A DNA stretch of 42,846 bases from Candidatus Taylorbacteria bacterium RIFCSPHIGHO2_01_FULL_46_22b (GCA_001820875.1 MHRF01000003.1:1-42846), one strand, 5' to 3'; counted from the first letter of the stretch, positions 1 through 8,121 are shown. The notes: a model not told the origin generated them from the letters alone. Numbers and translations: made by a program.

Positions 1-77
1 AAGAGTGCAATGAGGGAGGCCACGAGCATGAGTTCGATGAGGACGAGGCCGGAGGTGGACGAGATCTTTTTATTCAT
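1..77 (-). CDS. type IV pilin-like protein, N-terminal fragment cut by window edge
   Basis: Only the first 25 codons lie in the window, starting at 77. They encode a short basic leader (MNKKISSTS) and then the prepilin hallmark: a Gly followed four residues later by Glu (G-LVLIE), leading into a hydrophobic helix. Prepilin peptidase normally cuts after that Gly, and the Glu becomes residue 5 of the mature pilin. The gene lies 28 nt downstream of the small membrane protein at 106-396 on the same strand and is probably co-transcribed with it. The rest lies off the left edge, so major pilin, minor pilin and pseudopilin cannot be told apart. Confidence 0.75.
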   Translation of the reverse strand, partial: MNKKISSTSGLVLIELMLVASLIAL

Positions 78-105
78 AGATGTTTTTAAAATGTGTAAAC
101 ATTAA

Positions 106-396
106 TTAAATCGGCACAACGCGAGGAGGAGCCTTTTCAGGAAATACCACTCGCGTGCCTGAAGGAAGTTCTTGAGATGAACTTGGTCCGCCAAATACAA
201 AAAAGAGAATTGCAATGGTAATACAGACCGCAACAACTCCAATGAGAATTTTCTCGGCTCCGGTTCGAGTTTGGGTGAACCCTTTCTTCACCAGCCAGCC
301 AGCAAGCCCCGCTTCCGCTTGTATTGCGTGATAATCCAAAATCTGAGCGGCTCCCCTCGCCTTTATATCTTCGTCTTCAAGATGGACTATTGCCAT
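106..396 (-). CDS. small single-pass membrane protein of unknown function
   Basis: The 96-aa protein has a polar N-terminal half, one hydrophobic segment at about residues 49-69 (ILIGVVAVCITIAILFFVF) and a short Pro-rich tail. No signal-peptidase site or known domain is visible. It lies just upstream of the pilin-like gene, and small one-helix proteins are common in pilus-assembly loci, so a role in pilus assembly is possible but only inferred from context. The start at 396 is supported by a perfect TATAAT box (404-409) seven bases upstream, which implies a leaderless mRNA. The gene is divergent from dnaE. Confidence 0.6.
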   Translation of the reverse strand: MAIVHLEDEDIKARGAAQILDYHAIQAEAGLAGWLVKKGFTQTRTGAEKILIGVVAVCITIAILFFVFGGPSSSQELPSGTRVVFPEKAPPRVVPI

Positions 397-403
397 AGAG
401 ACA

Positions 404-449
404 ATTATATACCCCTCTCCTCACTCACAAAAGTCCAATGGGATATAAT
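404..449. promoter_or_regulatory. divergent -10 boxes for the small membrane protein gene and dnaE
   Basis: TATAAT occurs on the minus strand at 404-409, 7 nt before the ATG at 396, and on the plus strand at 444-449, 6 nt before the dnaE ATG at 456. Both would place transcription starts at or next to the start codons. No good -35 is visible for either, so these are weak or -10-driven promoters. Confidence 0.6.
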
Positions 450-455
450 AAGAGC

Positions 456-3400
456 ATGAGCAAATTCGTGCACCTGCATATCCATTCCCATTACAGTCTC
501 CTTTCTGCGTTACCTAAGATACCTGATCTCGTCACTATTGCAAAAGAAAGCGGCATGAAAACACTCGCGCTCACTGATCTGGGCAACCTCTACGGCGCAG
601 TAGAGTTTTACAAAGAATGCCAAGATAATGGCATTAAGCCTATTATCGGAGTCGAAGCCTACACTGCAGCGCGGACACGTACTGATCGGCAAGCGGGCAT
701 CGACAATCGCCGCGGCCGTCTCGTGCTCCTTGCAGAAAATCTTGAGGGGTACAAAAACCTTTTGAAATTGGTGACTCAAAGTGCACTTGAGGGATTTTAT
801 TATCGTCCGCGCGTAGATCGAGAACTACTTGAAACGTATGCAAAAGGTCTCATCGCGATCAGCCCCGCATACAACGGAGACATTGCCCAAGCGCTCCGAA
901 ATAAAAACACGGAAAAAGCCGAGGAGTGGGCATCATTCTTAAAAAAAACTTTCACTAATCGCTTCTATCTTGAGATTACCCGTCATACGGAAAAAGAAGG
1001 GTACGATCTGGAAGATCTGGTTTCATTTGGACACGAACGCAAAATCCCTTTAGTTGCTGGACACGATCTCTATTATCTCTCTCCCGACGACAAGCAGGCG
1101 CACGACACACTGATGTCAGTGCAAAACAATCCCGATTACGGAGATATTTCAACCCGCAACAATGGCCTTGATTTGTCTTTTCTTTCAGTAAAAGAAATAG
1201 CCGAAAAATTCAAGGATCTGCCAGAAGCAATAGAAAATAACGCGCTTATTGCTGATCAATGCTCGCTTAATCTCACGCTCGGCACATGGGTCTTCCCCGC
1301 TTACCAAACTTCAAAAGGGAAAAGTCATGATGATGAATTGCGCGACAAAACACTTGCAGGACTTGCGAACAAAAAAATGGAGGCAAGTCCTGAAATCAAA
1401 GCTCGTATTGAATATGAGTTGTCTATCATAAAACAAAAAGGGTACGCACCGTATTTTCTCGTGGTCGCCGATCTCCTTCATCACGCACATGAGACGAAAA
1501 TACTCACTACCACTCGCGGATCAGCAGCAGGATCACTTGTCTCATATCTGACCGGCATCACCAACGTAGATCCGATCGCCTATCTGCTTCCCTTTGAACG
1601 ATTCCTCAATCCCGAGCGTCCATCCCCGCCTGATATTGATATGGATATCGCGGACAACAAACGTGATGCCATGATTGATTACGTCCGCCAGAAATACGGT
1701 GCCGATCGTGTTGCGCAAATCGGGACATTCGGCACCATGCTTGCGCGCGGCGCCGTTCGAGATGTCGCGCGCGCGCTCGGTTATGAATATTCGCTCGGCG
1801 ATCGCATCGCCAAACTCATCCCCTTTGGTTCGCAGGGATTCCCCATGACGCTTGCACGCGCCATCGAGACAGTGCCTGAACTTGCAGAACTTGAGAAGAA
1901 AGAGAAGGAGGTGCGGAATGTGATCGCAATGTCGAGAAAAATAGAAGGGTGTGCGCGACACATCAGCGTGCATGCCGCCGGTGTCGTCATCTCTCCCACG
2001 CCACTGACCGATTACGTTGCACTCCAATATGATCCAAAAGGTGAGGGTAAGATCATCACCCAATACGATATGCACGCAGTCGAAGACGCGGGGCTTTTGA
2101 AATTTGACTTCCTCGGCATTAAAAACCTCTCCATACTCGCCGCCGCGGTTGATCTGGTTGAAAAAATTGAAGGAATCAAAGTTGATATCGAAAATGTTCC
2201 GCTTGATGATCAAAAAACATTTACCATGCTCGCCAAAGGCGAGACAATCGGACTGTTTCAATTAAACGGCAGTGGTATGACGCGCTATCTCAAAGACCTC
2301 AAACCCACCACGATTCACGATATCAACCTCATGATCGCCCTGTATCGTCCGGGGCCAATGGAAAATATCGACGAATACATTGCGCGCAAACACGGACGCA
2401 AACCCGCTGTGTATCTCCATCCAAAAATGAAATCGTATCTCGGGCCGACCTACGGTGTGCTTGTCTATCAAGATGATCTTCTGATGACCGCGGTTGAAGT
2501 GGCTGGCTATTCGTGGGGCGAAGTTGATAAATTCCGCAAAGCTGTCGGAAAAAAGATTCCGAAAGAAATGGCAAAACAGCATGATTTGTTCGTCGCAGGA
2601 TGCAAAAAGCACAGCAAACTCTCCGAGGCAGAAGCAGAAAAATTATGGATGCTCTTCAAGCCTTTTGAAGGATATGGTTTCAACAAGGCACATGCCGCAA
2701 GCTATGGCAAAGTCGCCTACCAAACTGCCTATATGAAAGCTAACTTCCCTGCGATTTATATGTCAGCCGTGCTCACAGCCGATTCAGGCGATGTCGAAAA
2801 AATTGGTGAGACCATTTCCGAATGTAAGCGCATGGGAATTCCCGTGCTCCCGCCTGATGTCAATGAAAGTTTTGAAGGATTCACCGTGGTGAAATCAGAG
2901 CGAGTAGCGAAAAGCAAAGAGCGAGAAGAACATAGGGACAAAATTCGCTTCGGCCTCACCACCATCAAAAATTTCGGCGAAGGTATCGCACATGTAATCA
3001 TCGAGGAACGTAAACGGGCGGGCAAATTCAAGTCGCTTGGCAATTTCCTTGAGCGCGTTGAGGATAAAAATTTAAATAAAAAATCACTCGAATCACTTAT
3101 CAAAGCTGGTGCACTCGATAGCTTTGGCGAACGAGGGGTGATGCTTGCAAATCTTGAACAACTCCTCCAATACCACAAAGAATTTGCTGCGGGCACAAAA
3201 AATCAATCTTCGCTTTTTGGAGAATCAAGCAATGCTGATAATCTTCGCCTCACACCGGCCGCAGCCGCAACCCAAGCCGACAAACTTCTTTGGGAAAAAG
3301 AACTTTTGGGTCTCTACATTTCCGGACACCCGCTGGATAAATTTAAAAGCGTGCTGGAAAAACGGGCAGTCAATATCAAACATGTCAAAGAGGAATATCG

Positions 3401-3686
3401 GGAAGGTATGGCGGTCGTTCTCGGGGGCATCATTGAAGAATTGAAGCCGATTATGACCAAAGGCAACGAGCAGATGGCGTTTTTAAAACTTGCCGATCTT
3501 TCTGGAAGCGTTGAAACAGTTGTATTTCCACGCGTCTTCACTGAATTTAAAAATCTGCTTGTTCCTGAAGCCTGCATCGCCGTCAAAGGTCGTGTCTCAA
3601 ATCGAAACGGTGAGATAAGTATTTTGGTAGAGAAAATAAAGAAATTGGATCTCCCTTCTGTTGCTCCCGAAAAATCTACTGATTGA
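456..3686 (+). CDS. dnaE: DNA polymerase III subunit alpha
   Basis: Replicative DNA polymerase, 1076 aa. The N-terminal PHP domain begins at FVHLHIHSHYSLL. The catalytic core carries the two-Asp motif PDIDMD (about residues 392-397) and the third Asp in LLKFDFLG (about 548-553). Thumb and finger segments, HhH and a C-terminal OB fold (about 980-1060) follow. I prefer the ATG at 456 to the in-frame ATG at 438, because 438 lies upstream of the -10 box and family homology starts at SKFVHLH. The usual PHP motif TDHGN reads TDLGN here, so one metal-binding His is missing. The TGA stop lies inside the next unit's -35 box (3683-3688). Confidence 0.97.
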   Translation: MSKFVHLHIHSHYSLLSALPKIPDLVTIAKESGMKTLALTDLGNLYGAVEFYKECQDNGIKPIIGVEAYTAARTRTDRQAGIDNRRGRLVLLAENLEGYKNLLKLVTQSALEGFYYRPRVDRELLETYAKGLIAISPAYNGDIAQALRNKNTEKAEEWASFLKKTFTNRFYLEITRHTEKEGYDLEDLVSFGHERKIPLVAGHDLYYLSPDDKQAHDTLMSVQNNPDYGDISTRNNGLDLSFLSVKEIAEKFKDLPEAIENNALIADQCSLNLTLGTWVFPAYQTSKGKSHDDELRDKTLAGLANKKMEASPEIKARIEYELSIIKQKGYAPYFLVVADLLHHAHETKILTTTRGSAAGSLVSYLTGITNVDPIAYLLPFERFLNPERPSPPDIDMDIADNKRDAMIDYVRQKYGADRVAQIGTFGTMLARGAVRDVARALGYEYSLGDRIAKLIPFGSQGFPMTLARAIETVPELAELEKKEKEVRNVIAMSRKIEGCARHISVHAAGVVISPTPLTDYVALQYDPKGEGKIITQYDMHAVEDAGLLKFDFLGIKNLSILAAAVDLVEKIEGIKVDIENVPLDDQKTFTMLAKGETIGLFQLNGSGMTRYLKDLKPTTIHDINLMIALYRPGPMENIDEYIARKHGRKPAVYLHPKMKSYLGPTYGVLVYQDDLLMTAVEVAGYSWGEVDKFRKAVGKKIPKEMAKQHDLFVAGCKKHSKLSEAEAEKLWMLFKPFEGYGFNKAHAASYGKVAYQTAYMKANFPAIYMSAVLTADSGDVEKIGETISECKRMGIPVLPPDVNESFEGFTVVKSERVAKSKEREEHRDKIRFGLTTIKNFGEGIAHVIIEERKRAGKFKSLGNFLERVEDKNLNKKSLESLIKAGALDSFGERGVMLANLEQLLQYHKEFAAGTKNQSSLFGESSNADNLRLTPAAAATQADKLLWEKELLGLYISGHPLDKFKSVLEKRAVNIKHVKEEYREGMAVVLGGIIEELKPIMTKGNEQMAFLKLADLSGSVETVVFPRVFTEFKNLLVPEACIAVKGRVSNRNGEISILVEKIKKLDLPSVAPEKSTD

Positions 3687-3710
3687 CAAAACAAAAGATG
3701 AGTCTAGGAT
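3683..3710 (+). promoter_or_regulatory. promoter TTGACA-16-TAGGAT
   Basis: TTGACA at 3683-3688 overlaps the dnaE stop codon. A 16-bp spacer leads to TAGGAT at 3705-3710. Expected start is near 3717, giving a leader of about 13 nt that includes the GAGGAG ribosome-binding site at 3715-3720. Confidence 0.7.
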
Positions 3711-3729
3711 GGTCGAGGAGACCAAAACT

Positions 3730-3897
3730 ATGAATGCTGAACGCTCTGCTCTGCGGAGAATCTTCTCCGAAAAGCCGGAGAAATCACAACAACGGCGCGA
3801 AGCAAGGCTCCGATTTGAAAAAGGAGAAAAACTCACTCGAGAACTTCTCGCCCGAAACGGTTCTGAAACACACAAAAGAAAAGGGGGTGGCCGGTGA
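3730..3897 (+). CDS. small basic, charged protein of unknown function
   Basis: Encodes 55 aa rich in Arg, Lys and Glu (MNAERSALRRIFSEKPEKSQ...), with a probable long amphipathic helix, no hydrophobic segment and no recognised domain. The ATG at 3730 is chosen because GAGGAG lies 9 nt upstream and the -10 box at 3705-3710 excludes most upstream starts (3709 overlaps it). The stop overlaps the next start (GTGA), so the two genes should be translationally coupled. The composition resembles small nucleic-acid-binding proteins, but that is only a guess. Confidence 0.55.
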   Translation: MNAERSALRRIFSEKPEKSQQRREARLRFEKGEKLTRELLARNGSETHKRKGGGR

Positions 3898-4163
3898 TAC
3901 AAATACCTTCTTCCGTTCTTCAAGACGGGTTCCAACTGGAAACAGTTACTCTTCCTCCAGAAATACCTCACTGTACAAGCCACTGCATTCTTGTTGCACG
4001 GGTAAAAGGATCTCGCTGGGTCACTTGTTACGACATTACAAACCCCAGTGATTACTTTTCGCTCCGCGAACAATTCCTACGAGTTGGGAGCTATATCGAG
4101 AGCATCGAGCTCTGGATCGTTCCACTCTACGCTCTTCAACCCACCACGACCGCCCGCAACTAA
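3894..4163 (+). CDS. 89-aa protein of unknown function, coupled to the gene before it
   Basis: Starts with GTG at 3894, overlapping the previous stop, with a G-rich ribosome-binding site (3881-3890) about 6 nt upstream. The product is a mixed, probably globular domain (LVARVKGSRWVTCYDITNPSDYF-like strands, then a segment containing LRVGSYIESIELWIV). No signal peptide or family is recognised. The stop codon sits in the loop of the terminator hairpin at 4149-4183, so the last codons and terminator overlap. With the 55-aa gene it forms a two-gene operon bounded by its own promoter and terminator. Confidence 0.55.
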   Translation: MIQIPSSVLQDGFQLETVTLPPEIPHCTSHCILVARVKGSRWVTCYDITNPSDYFSLREQFLRVGSYIESIELWIVPLYALQPTTTARN

Positions 4164-4183
4164 TGACGGGCGGTTCGCTTTTT
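4149..4183 (+). terminator. Rho-independent terminator of the 3730-4163 operon
   Basis: ACCGCCCG (4149-4156) pairs with CGGGCGGT (4167-4174), followed by a T-rich run to 4183. The TAA stop of the upstream gene is in the loop. Confidence 0.8.
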
Positions 4184-4186
4184 CCC

Positions 4187-4211
4187 ATTTTGGGAGTCCG
4201 ACTCCCAAAAT
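4187..4211. repeat. perfect 11-bp inverted repeat
   Basis: ATTTTGGGAGT (4187-4197) and ACTCCCAAAAT (4201-4211) surround a 3-nt loop. Flanked by T-rich and A-rich arms, it could act as a second, bidirectional terminator between two small units. Confidence 0.55.
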
Positions 4212-4213
4212 AC

Positions 4214-4242
4214 TGGACAATCCTAAATTTCTGATTTAAGGT
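4214..4242 (+). promoter_or_regulatory. probable promoter TGGACA-17-TAAGGT
   Basis: TGGACA at 4214-4219 and TAAGGT at 4237-4242 are 17 bp apart. The start would be near 4249, giving a leader of about 35 nt before the ATG at 4284. It is weaker than the neighbouring promoters. Confidence 0.45.
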
Positions 4243-4283
4243 GCAGTCAGAAACCAACGGAAACCCGAAACCCCATTCACCGT

Positions 4284-4637
4284 ATGAAAACTATCGGCCT
4301 AGTTGTCCGAATCGGCTGTAACCACTACCGTGTCACCTACGCAGGAAAGAAAGAAGGAACCTGTGAGTCCCAGTTCGTCATAACAGGTGTCCATCGACGC
4401 AAATACGCCAAGGTCGCACAAGTACAACGTGCAATCAAGGATGGTTCCTTTTGCACCAAAATCTTCAAGATCTTCGCACCAATCTACTGTGTCATGAAGG
4501 TCAGTGAAGACGGTACCACTGCGACAGTGCGAACTGTCACGTTCCAAAGTCTAAAGACGGGCTGGGCGATAGCAGAAGATTCCGGTACTACATTCTTCAC
4601 ACGCGTAGAATCTTTCCTCTGCGTCTTTGATGACTGA
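4284..4637 (+). CDS. 117-aa protein of unknown function
   Basis: A soluble, beta-rich-looking protein (KTIGLVVRIGCNHYRVTY..., TTATVRTVTFQSLKTGWAIA) with five Cys and a basic middle. No signal peptide, membrane helix or recognised family. The ATG at 4284 begins the conserved-looking reading frame. The ribosome-binding site is poor (CGGAAAC about 20 nt upstream). The gene stands alone between its own promoter and a strong terminator (4656-4690), like the other small accessory units here. Confidence 0.5.
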   Translation: MKTIGLVVRIGCNHYRVTYAGKKEGTCESQFVITGVHRRKYAKVAQVQRAIKDGSFCTKIFKIFAPIYCVMKVSEDGTTATVRTVTFQSLKTGWAIAEDSGTTFFTRVESFLCVFDD

Positions 4638-4655
4638 TCCAAACTTTTGACTTCG

Positions 4656-4690
4656 AGCGCCCCGTCCTTCGGCGGGGCGCTTTCCTTTTC
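4656..4690 (+). terminator. Rho-independent terminator
   Basis: AGCGCCCCG (4656-4664) pairs with CGGGGCGCT (4673-4681), followed by TTCCTTTTC. Confidence 0.85.
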
Positions 4691-4699
4691 ATACATGAA

Positions 4700-4727
4700 T
4701 TGACTTTCTCCCTCCTTTAACTAATAT
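4700..4727 (+). promoter_or_regulatory. promoter TTGACT-16-TAATAT
   Basis: TTGACT at 4700-4705, a 16-bp spacer and TAATAT at 4722-4727. Predicted start is near 4734, with a leader of about 37 nt. It begins 10 bases after the previous unit's terminator. Confidence 0.7.
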
Positions 4728-4770
4728 CTCAAACAGGACGCACCACGGACAAACCTCAACCTACCTAACC

Positions 4771-5265
4771 ATGAAAGCAATGTACACCTACGCACTTCTC
4801 ACTGGCCTCTTCTGGGGCTGTTACGGGCCAGCACTCGCAATCGCACGCGGACAACTCAAAAGCCCTTGGGCTCCCTATCTCGCTATCGGGATTGCCTACC
4901 TCGTGTGGGCCGTTGTCTGCGGATGGATCGGCATGAAAGCGCGAGGCGAGACGATCAGCATCAGTAACCCTGGATTTTGGTGGGCATTCGGAGCGGGCAC
5001 CCTCGGCGCCTTTGGCGCTTTGTCCCTGACACTCGCCATGGTCTCCGGCGGGTCACAAATGCCCCAAGTCATCATGGCGATGGTGTTTGGAAGTGCTGTT
5101 CTCGTCGCCGCCGTTGTCGCGTTCATCCAACTGCACAACGAACACCATGTGCCTTTAGGCCTCTGGATAGGCATCGTCGCAGTGGCTGGAGGAGTTATCC
5201 TGATCTCCTACAATACGCCAGTCAAACATCCTGTCCGAACTGCCGCTCCAACCGTCAGGTTGTGA
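4771..5265 (+). CDS. small multi-pass membrane protein, EamA/DMT-like
   Basis: 164 aa with about five hydrophobic helices (roughly residues 5-22, 34-54, 68-92, 96-120, 126-147) and a short polar tail. The opening YALLTGLFWGCYGP and the GxFGALSLTLAM helix resemble one five-helix half of drug/metabolite-superfamily (EamA) transporters. Full-length members have ten helices, so this would act as a dimer or be a relative with a different job; the substrate is unknown. The ATG at 4771 is chosen; an ATG three codons later is also possible. The ribosome-binding site is weak. The gene has its own promoter and terminator. Confidence 0.65.
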   Translation: MKAMYTYALLTGLFWGCYGPALAIARGQLKSPWAPYLAIGIAYLVWAVVCGWIGMKARGETISISNPGFWWAFGAGTLGAFGALSLTLAMVSGGSQMPQVIMAMVFGSAVLVAAVVAFIQLHNEHHVPLGLWIGIVAVAGGVILISYNTPVKHPVRTAAPTVRL

Positions 5266-5288
5266 GAAACAGAAGAGAAGCTTCGAGA

Positions 5289-5325
5289 GGGAGTCAGCAC
5301 TCGCGCTGACTCCCCCTTTTCTTTT
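5289..5325 (+). terminator. Rho-independent terminator
   Basis: GGGAGTCAGC (5289-5298) pairs perfectly with GCTGACTCCC (5305-5314), then CCTTTTCTTTT. The end of the T tract overlaps the -35 box of thrS. Confidence 0.88.
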
Positions 5326-5352
5326 GCCAAAAACCCAAAAATCCCCTATGAT
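5324..5352 (+). promoter_or_regulatory. thrS promoter TTGCCA-17-TATGAT, leaderless
   Basis: TTGCCA (5324-5329), a 17-bp spacer and TATGAT (5347-5352). The ATG at 5359 starts 6 nt after the -10 box, exactly where transcription is expected to begin, so no room is left for a ribosome-binding site. Confidence 0.7.
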
Positions 5353-5358
5353 TTCCTT

Positions 5359-7077
5359 ATGTCCATATCACTCGAATATAAACGCCATTCACTCGCCCAT
5401 CTACTTGCCGCAGCGGTTTTAGATCTGTATCCAGAAGCAAAACCTACTATCGGCCCCGCCATTGATAACGGCTTCTATTACGACTTTGACAATATCTCAA
5501 TCAGTGAGAAAGACTTGCAGGCAATCGAGAAAAAGATGCGAGAACTCGTGAAATCATGGAAAAGTTTTGAAGGAAAAGAAGTTTCAGAAAAAGAAGCGGG
5601 GGCACATTTTAAAGATAATCCCTACAAACTCGAACTCATTGGTGATATCGCAAAAGAAGGATCAAAAATAACTTTCTATACATCAGGCGACTTCACCGAC
5701 CTCTGTCGCGGCGGACACAGCGAAAATCCGTCAAAAGATATCGCACCGAGCTCATGGAAGCTTGATCGCACTGCAGGCGCATACTGGCGTGGCAATGAGA
5801 AGAACGCGATGCTCACTCGCATCTACGGCCTCGCATTTGATACTAAAGAAGAACTTGAGAATTACCAGACGCAGTTGGAGGAAGCCAAAAAGCGCGATCA
5901 CAAGAAGCTCGGTCAACAACTTAAACTCTTTATGTTCCATGAGACCGCACCGGGTATGCCGTATTGGCTTCCGAAGGGACTTATTCTCTACAACGAATTA
6001 GTGGACTTCTGGAGAAAGGAACATCGAGAATACGGGTACCAAGAAATCGCGAGTCCTTTGGTGAACAAAGCCGAACTTTGGAAAACTTCGGGGCACTGGG
6101 ATCACTACAAAGACGACATGTTCATTGCGGACATGGGAGAAAACGAAGTATATGGCATTAAGCCTATGAACTGTCCAAATGCGATGCTCGTATTTCAATC
6201 TATGCAGGTAAGCTACAAGGATCTGCCTGTACGTCTTTCTGATACAGACCGTCTACACCGCTATGAACGTTCTGGGACGCTCAACGGACTTTTTCGCTGT
6301 CGCTCATTCCAACAGGACGACTCACACAATTACATCTCTGAAGACATGATCGCGTCAGAATACGCACACATATTTGAAATCTGTAAAAAGTTCTACGGCA
6401 TTTTCAATCTCTCCTACTCCTTCCGACTGGGGACCCGACCCGAGAAATTCCTTGGTGAGAAAGCGACGTGGGACAAAGCCGAGCAGGCACTGCGTGATAT
6501 TTTGAAACAGTCAGGAGTTGCTTACACAATTGCCGAAGGTGATGGTGCGTTCTATGGACCAAAAGTGGATATTCTGATGAAAGATTCTCTCGGCCGTGAC
6601 TGGCAAATGGGCACCATCCAGCTTGATTTCCAGCAACCGCTTCGATTTGGTCTTGAATATACTGACAAAGACGGAAAAAAGAAAACACCAGTTGTCGTGC
6701 ATCGTGTCGTATACGGATCACTTGAACGCTTTATCGGCGTATTGATAGAACACACCGCTGGCGCATTCCCCCTCTGGCTCTCGCCAGTGCAAGTGGTTGT
6801 GTTACCTGTGAGCGAAAAGCATGAAGGTGCGGCTCGCGAAGCGCTCGCCGCCCTCAAATCCGCCAACATCCGCGCCGAGCTCTCCGACCCAAATGAATCC
6901 CTTGGAAAACGCGTCCGCGAAGTCAAACTCCAAAAAATTCCCTACTGGCTCGTTATCGGCGACAAAGACGTTGCCGCCAACATGGCCACACTCGAATCCC
7001 GCAATGAACAACTCGGTCAACTCTCCATCAAAGAAATCTCCAACAAACTTCTGGAGGAAATAAAAGAGAGAAAGTAG
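5359..7077 (+). CDS. thrS: threonyl-tRNA synthetase, lacking the TGS domain
   Basis: Charges tRNA-Thr. At 572 aa it is about 70 residues shorter than the usual enzyme: it starts directly at the editing domain (HxxxH at residues 10-14, and CRGGH at about 116-120, the pocket that clears mischarged Ser) and lacks the N-terminal TGS domain. The class II core follows, with the zinc ligands Cys in MNCPNAM (about 271), His in DDSHN (about 323) and His in VVHRVVYGS (about 446). The C-terminal anticodon-binding domain runs from about 480. The start at 5359 follows the -10 box by 6 nt. It forms an operon with the next gene, whose ATG directly follows the stop. Confidence 0.96.
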   Translation: MSISLEYKRHSLAHLLAAAVLDLYPEAKPTIGPAIDNGFYYDFDNISISEKDLQAIEKKMRELVKSWKSFEGKEVSEKEAGAHFKDNPYKLELIGDIAKEGSKITFYTSGDFTDLCRGGHSENPSKDIAPSSWKLDRTAGAYWRGNEKNAMLTRIYGLAFDTKEELENYQTQLEEAKKRDHKKLGQQLKLFMFHETAPGMPYWLPKGLILYNELVDFWRKEHREYGYQEIASPLVNKAELWKTSGHWDHYKDDMFIADMGENEVYGIKPMNCPNAMLVFQSMQVSYKDLPVRLSDTDRLHRYERSGTLNGLFRCRSFQQDDSHNYISEDMIASEYAHIFEICKKFYGIFNLSYSFRLGTRPEKFLGEKATWDKAEQALRDILKQSGVAYTIAEGDGAFYGPKVDILMKDSLGRDWQMGTIQLDFQQPLRFGLEYTDKDGKKKTPVVVHRVVYGSLERFIGVLIEHTAGAFPLWLSPVQVVVLPVSEKHEGAAREALAALKSANIRAELSDPNESLGKRVREVKLQKIPYWLVIGDKDVAANMATLESRNEQLGQLSIKEISNKLLEEIKERK

Positions 7078-7704
7078 ATGAACAAACTTCTTCTCCTATC
7101 CACCGCCCGATTTCTCATAAATCATTCGAGCGTATTCGGCAAACCGTTGAATGAATACAAAATGCTCCATATCATTACGGCTTCAAAAGGTGTTACAAAT
7201 CTTGCGTATCTTGAACGAAACCAAAAATTCTTTGATGAACAGGGGTGTGCGAGAACAGAATACGATTTGGATGGAAAAAATGAAGACAACATCCAAGAGC
7301 AATTAAAGAAACATGATCTGGTCTATCTCGAAGGAGGAAATACGTTTTATCTGATGAAATCTATTCGCGAAAGTGGGTTTGAGAAAGTCCTAAAAGAATT
7401 TTTACCCAAAGGTCTTGTCTATATGGGCGGGAGTGCCGGAAGTTATGTCGCATGTCCCAGTATCGAGATGTCATTATGGAGACATCAAGATAAATACGAG
7501 CATTATGGAGTAACGGACATGACTGGAATGGGATTAGTCCCTTTCATGCTTAGCGTCCATTACAAACCGGAGTATGCAGATATTCTGCGGCTGAATATCC
7601 CAAAAGTAAAATATCCAGTGCGTATTCTCACTGATGAGCAAGCAATCTCGGTTATTGATGACACATACAAACTAATCGGAGACGAAAAAGAAATCACGCT
7701 TTAA
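7078..7704 (+). CDS. peptidase E-like protein (family S51)
   Basis: 208 aa with the fold signature of dipeptidase E and relatives: VYLEGGNTFYLM (about 81-92), then the nucleophile elbow GGSAGSYV (about 118-125), where the Ser between Gly and Ala-Gly is the expected catalytic residue. S51 enzymes cleave Asp-X dipeptides or related amide bonds; the substrate here is not known. The ATG abuts the thrS stop with no gap, so translation is probably coupled. Three hairpins (7722-7810) lie downstream. Confidence 0.8.
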   Translation: MNKLLLLSTARFLINHSSVFGKPLNEYKMLHIITASKGVTNLAYLERNQKFFDEQGCARTEYDLDGKNEDNIQEQLKKHDLVYLEGGNTFYLMKSIRESGFEKVLKEFLPKGLVYMGGSAGSYVACPSIEMSLWRHQDKYEHYGVTDMTGMGLVPFMLSVHYKPEYADILRLNIPKVKYPVRILTDEQAISVIDDTYKLIGDEKEITL

Positions 7705-7721
7705 TCTATACAGAAGTATTT

Positions 7722-7773
7722 ATCCGAGGTTTCGCCTCGGATAACGTTTCTGCAAGGTCAACCTTGCAGAAAC
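7722..7773. repeat. two tandem perfect hairpins
   Basis: Hairpin one: ATCCGAGG (7722-7729) with CCTCGGAT (7735-7742). Hairpin two: a 12-bp stem GTTTCTGCAAGG (7746-7757) with CCTTGCAGAAAC (7762-7773) and a 4-nt loop. Neither is followed by a T run on the plus strand, so they may be 3'-end stabilisers for the thrS operon or parts of a convergent terminator. Confidence 0.6.
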
Positions 7774-7777
7774 GGAC

Positions 7778-7810
7778 AAAAAAACCAGCCGACGCGGAAC
7801 GCGTCGGCTG
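7778..7810 (-). terminator. Rho-independent terminator of the minus-strand operon 7836-8571
   Basis: Reading the minus strand, the 11-bp stem (7800-7810 with 7786-7796) is followed by seven Ts (7778-7784). Confidence 0.88.
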
Positions 7811-7835
7811 TATGATCAGAATTGTGGGAAGTTGG

Positions 7836-8099
7836 TTACCCACTTTGGCAGTGGCAACTCAAGTCCACTACCTTGGCGAGGTTACTCTCGTAGGCACATT
7901 TCGGACAATAAACAAAGTACCTCCAGAGGCAATTCGCGAGATGAGCACCAGTTGATGCCACAGTTCCTCGAAAAACATGGCTGCAGCCGAGACACTCAAA
8001 ATTCTCAAGTGTCTCTCCAACAATGTTGTCTCTGTGACGAATCTTGCTGTGAAGAACTGCGACTGCTACCTGTAAAGGAGTAAACGCACTAGGTTTCAC
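7836..8099 (-). CDS. small zinc-ribbon-like protein
   Basis: 87 aa starting with GTG at 8099, preceded 6 nt upstream by AAAGGA. No ATG gives a start that avoids overlap with the upstream gene. Cys pairs occur as CLGC (residues 36-39) and CPKC (65-68), with an extra CHC near the C-terminus. Paired CxxC knuckles about 26 residues apart are typical of zinc ribbons, so zinc binding is likely; partner and function are unknown. The gene is 22 nt downstream of the 149-aa gene and shares its promoter and terminator. Confidence 0.6.
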   Translation of the reverse strand: MKPSAFTPLQVAVAVLHSKIRHRDNIVGETLENFECLGCSHVFRGTVASTGAHLANCLWRYFVYCPKCAYESNLAKVVDLSCHCQSG

Positions 8100-8121
8100 T
8101 TCAAATCCTTTCCCTTGAGGG

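Noticed and set aside
1542-2261. 239-aa minus-strand ORF inside dnaE
   Set aside because: It lies wholly opposite the conserved polymerase core; it is a shadow frame without its own signals.
456-3686. Reassigned UGA codon, known in some CPR lineages
   Set aside because: Genes such as dnaE, the EamA-like protein and the MglA-like protein end in TGA at natural positions and have no internal TGA at conserved Gly or Trp sites.
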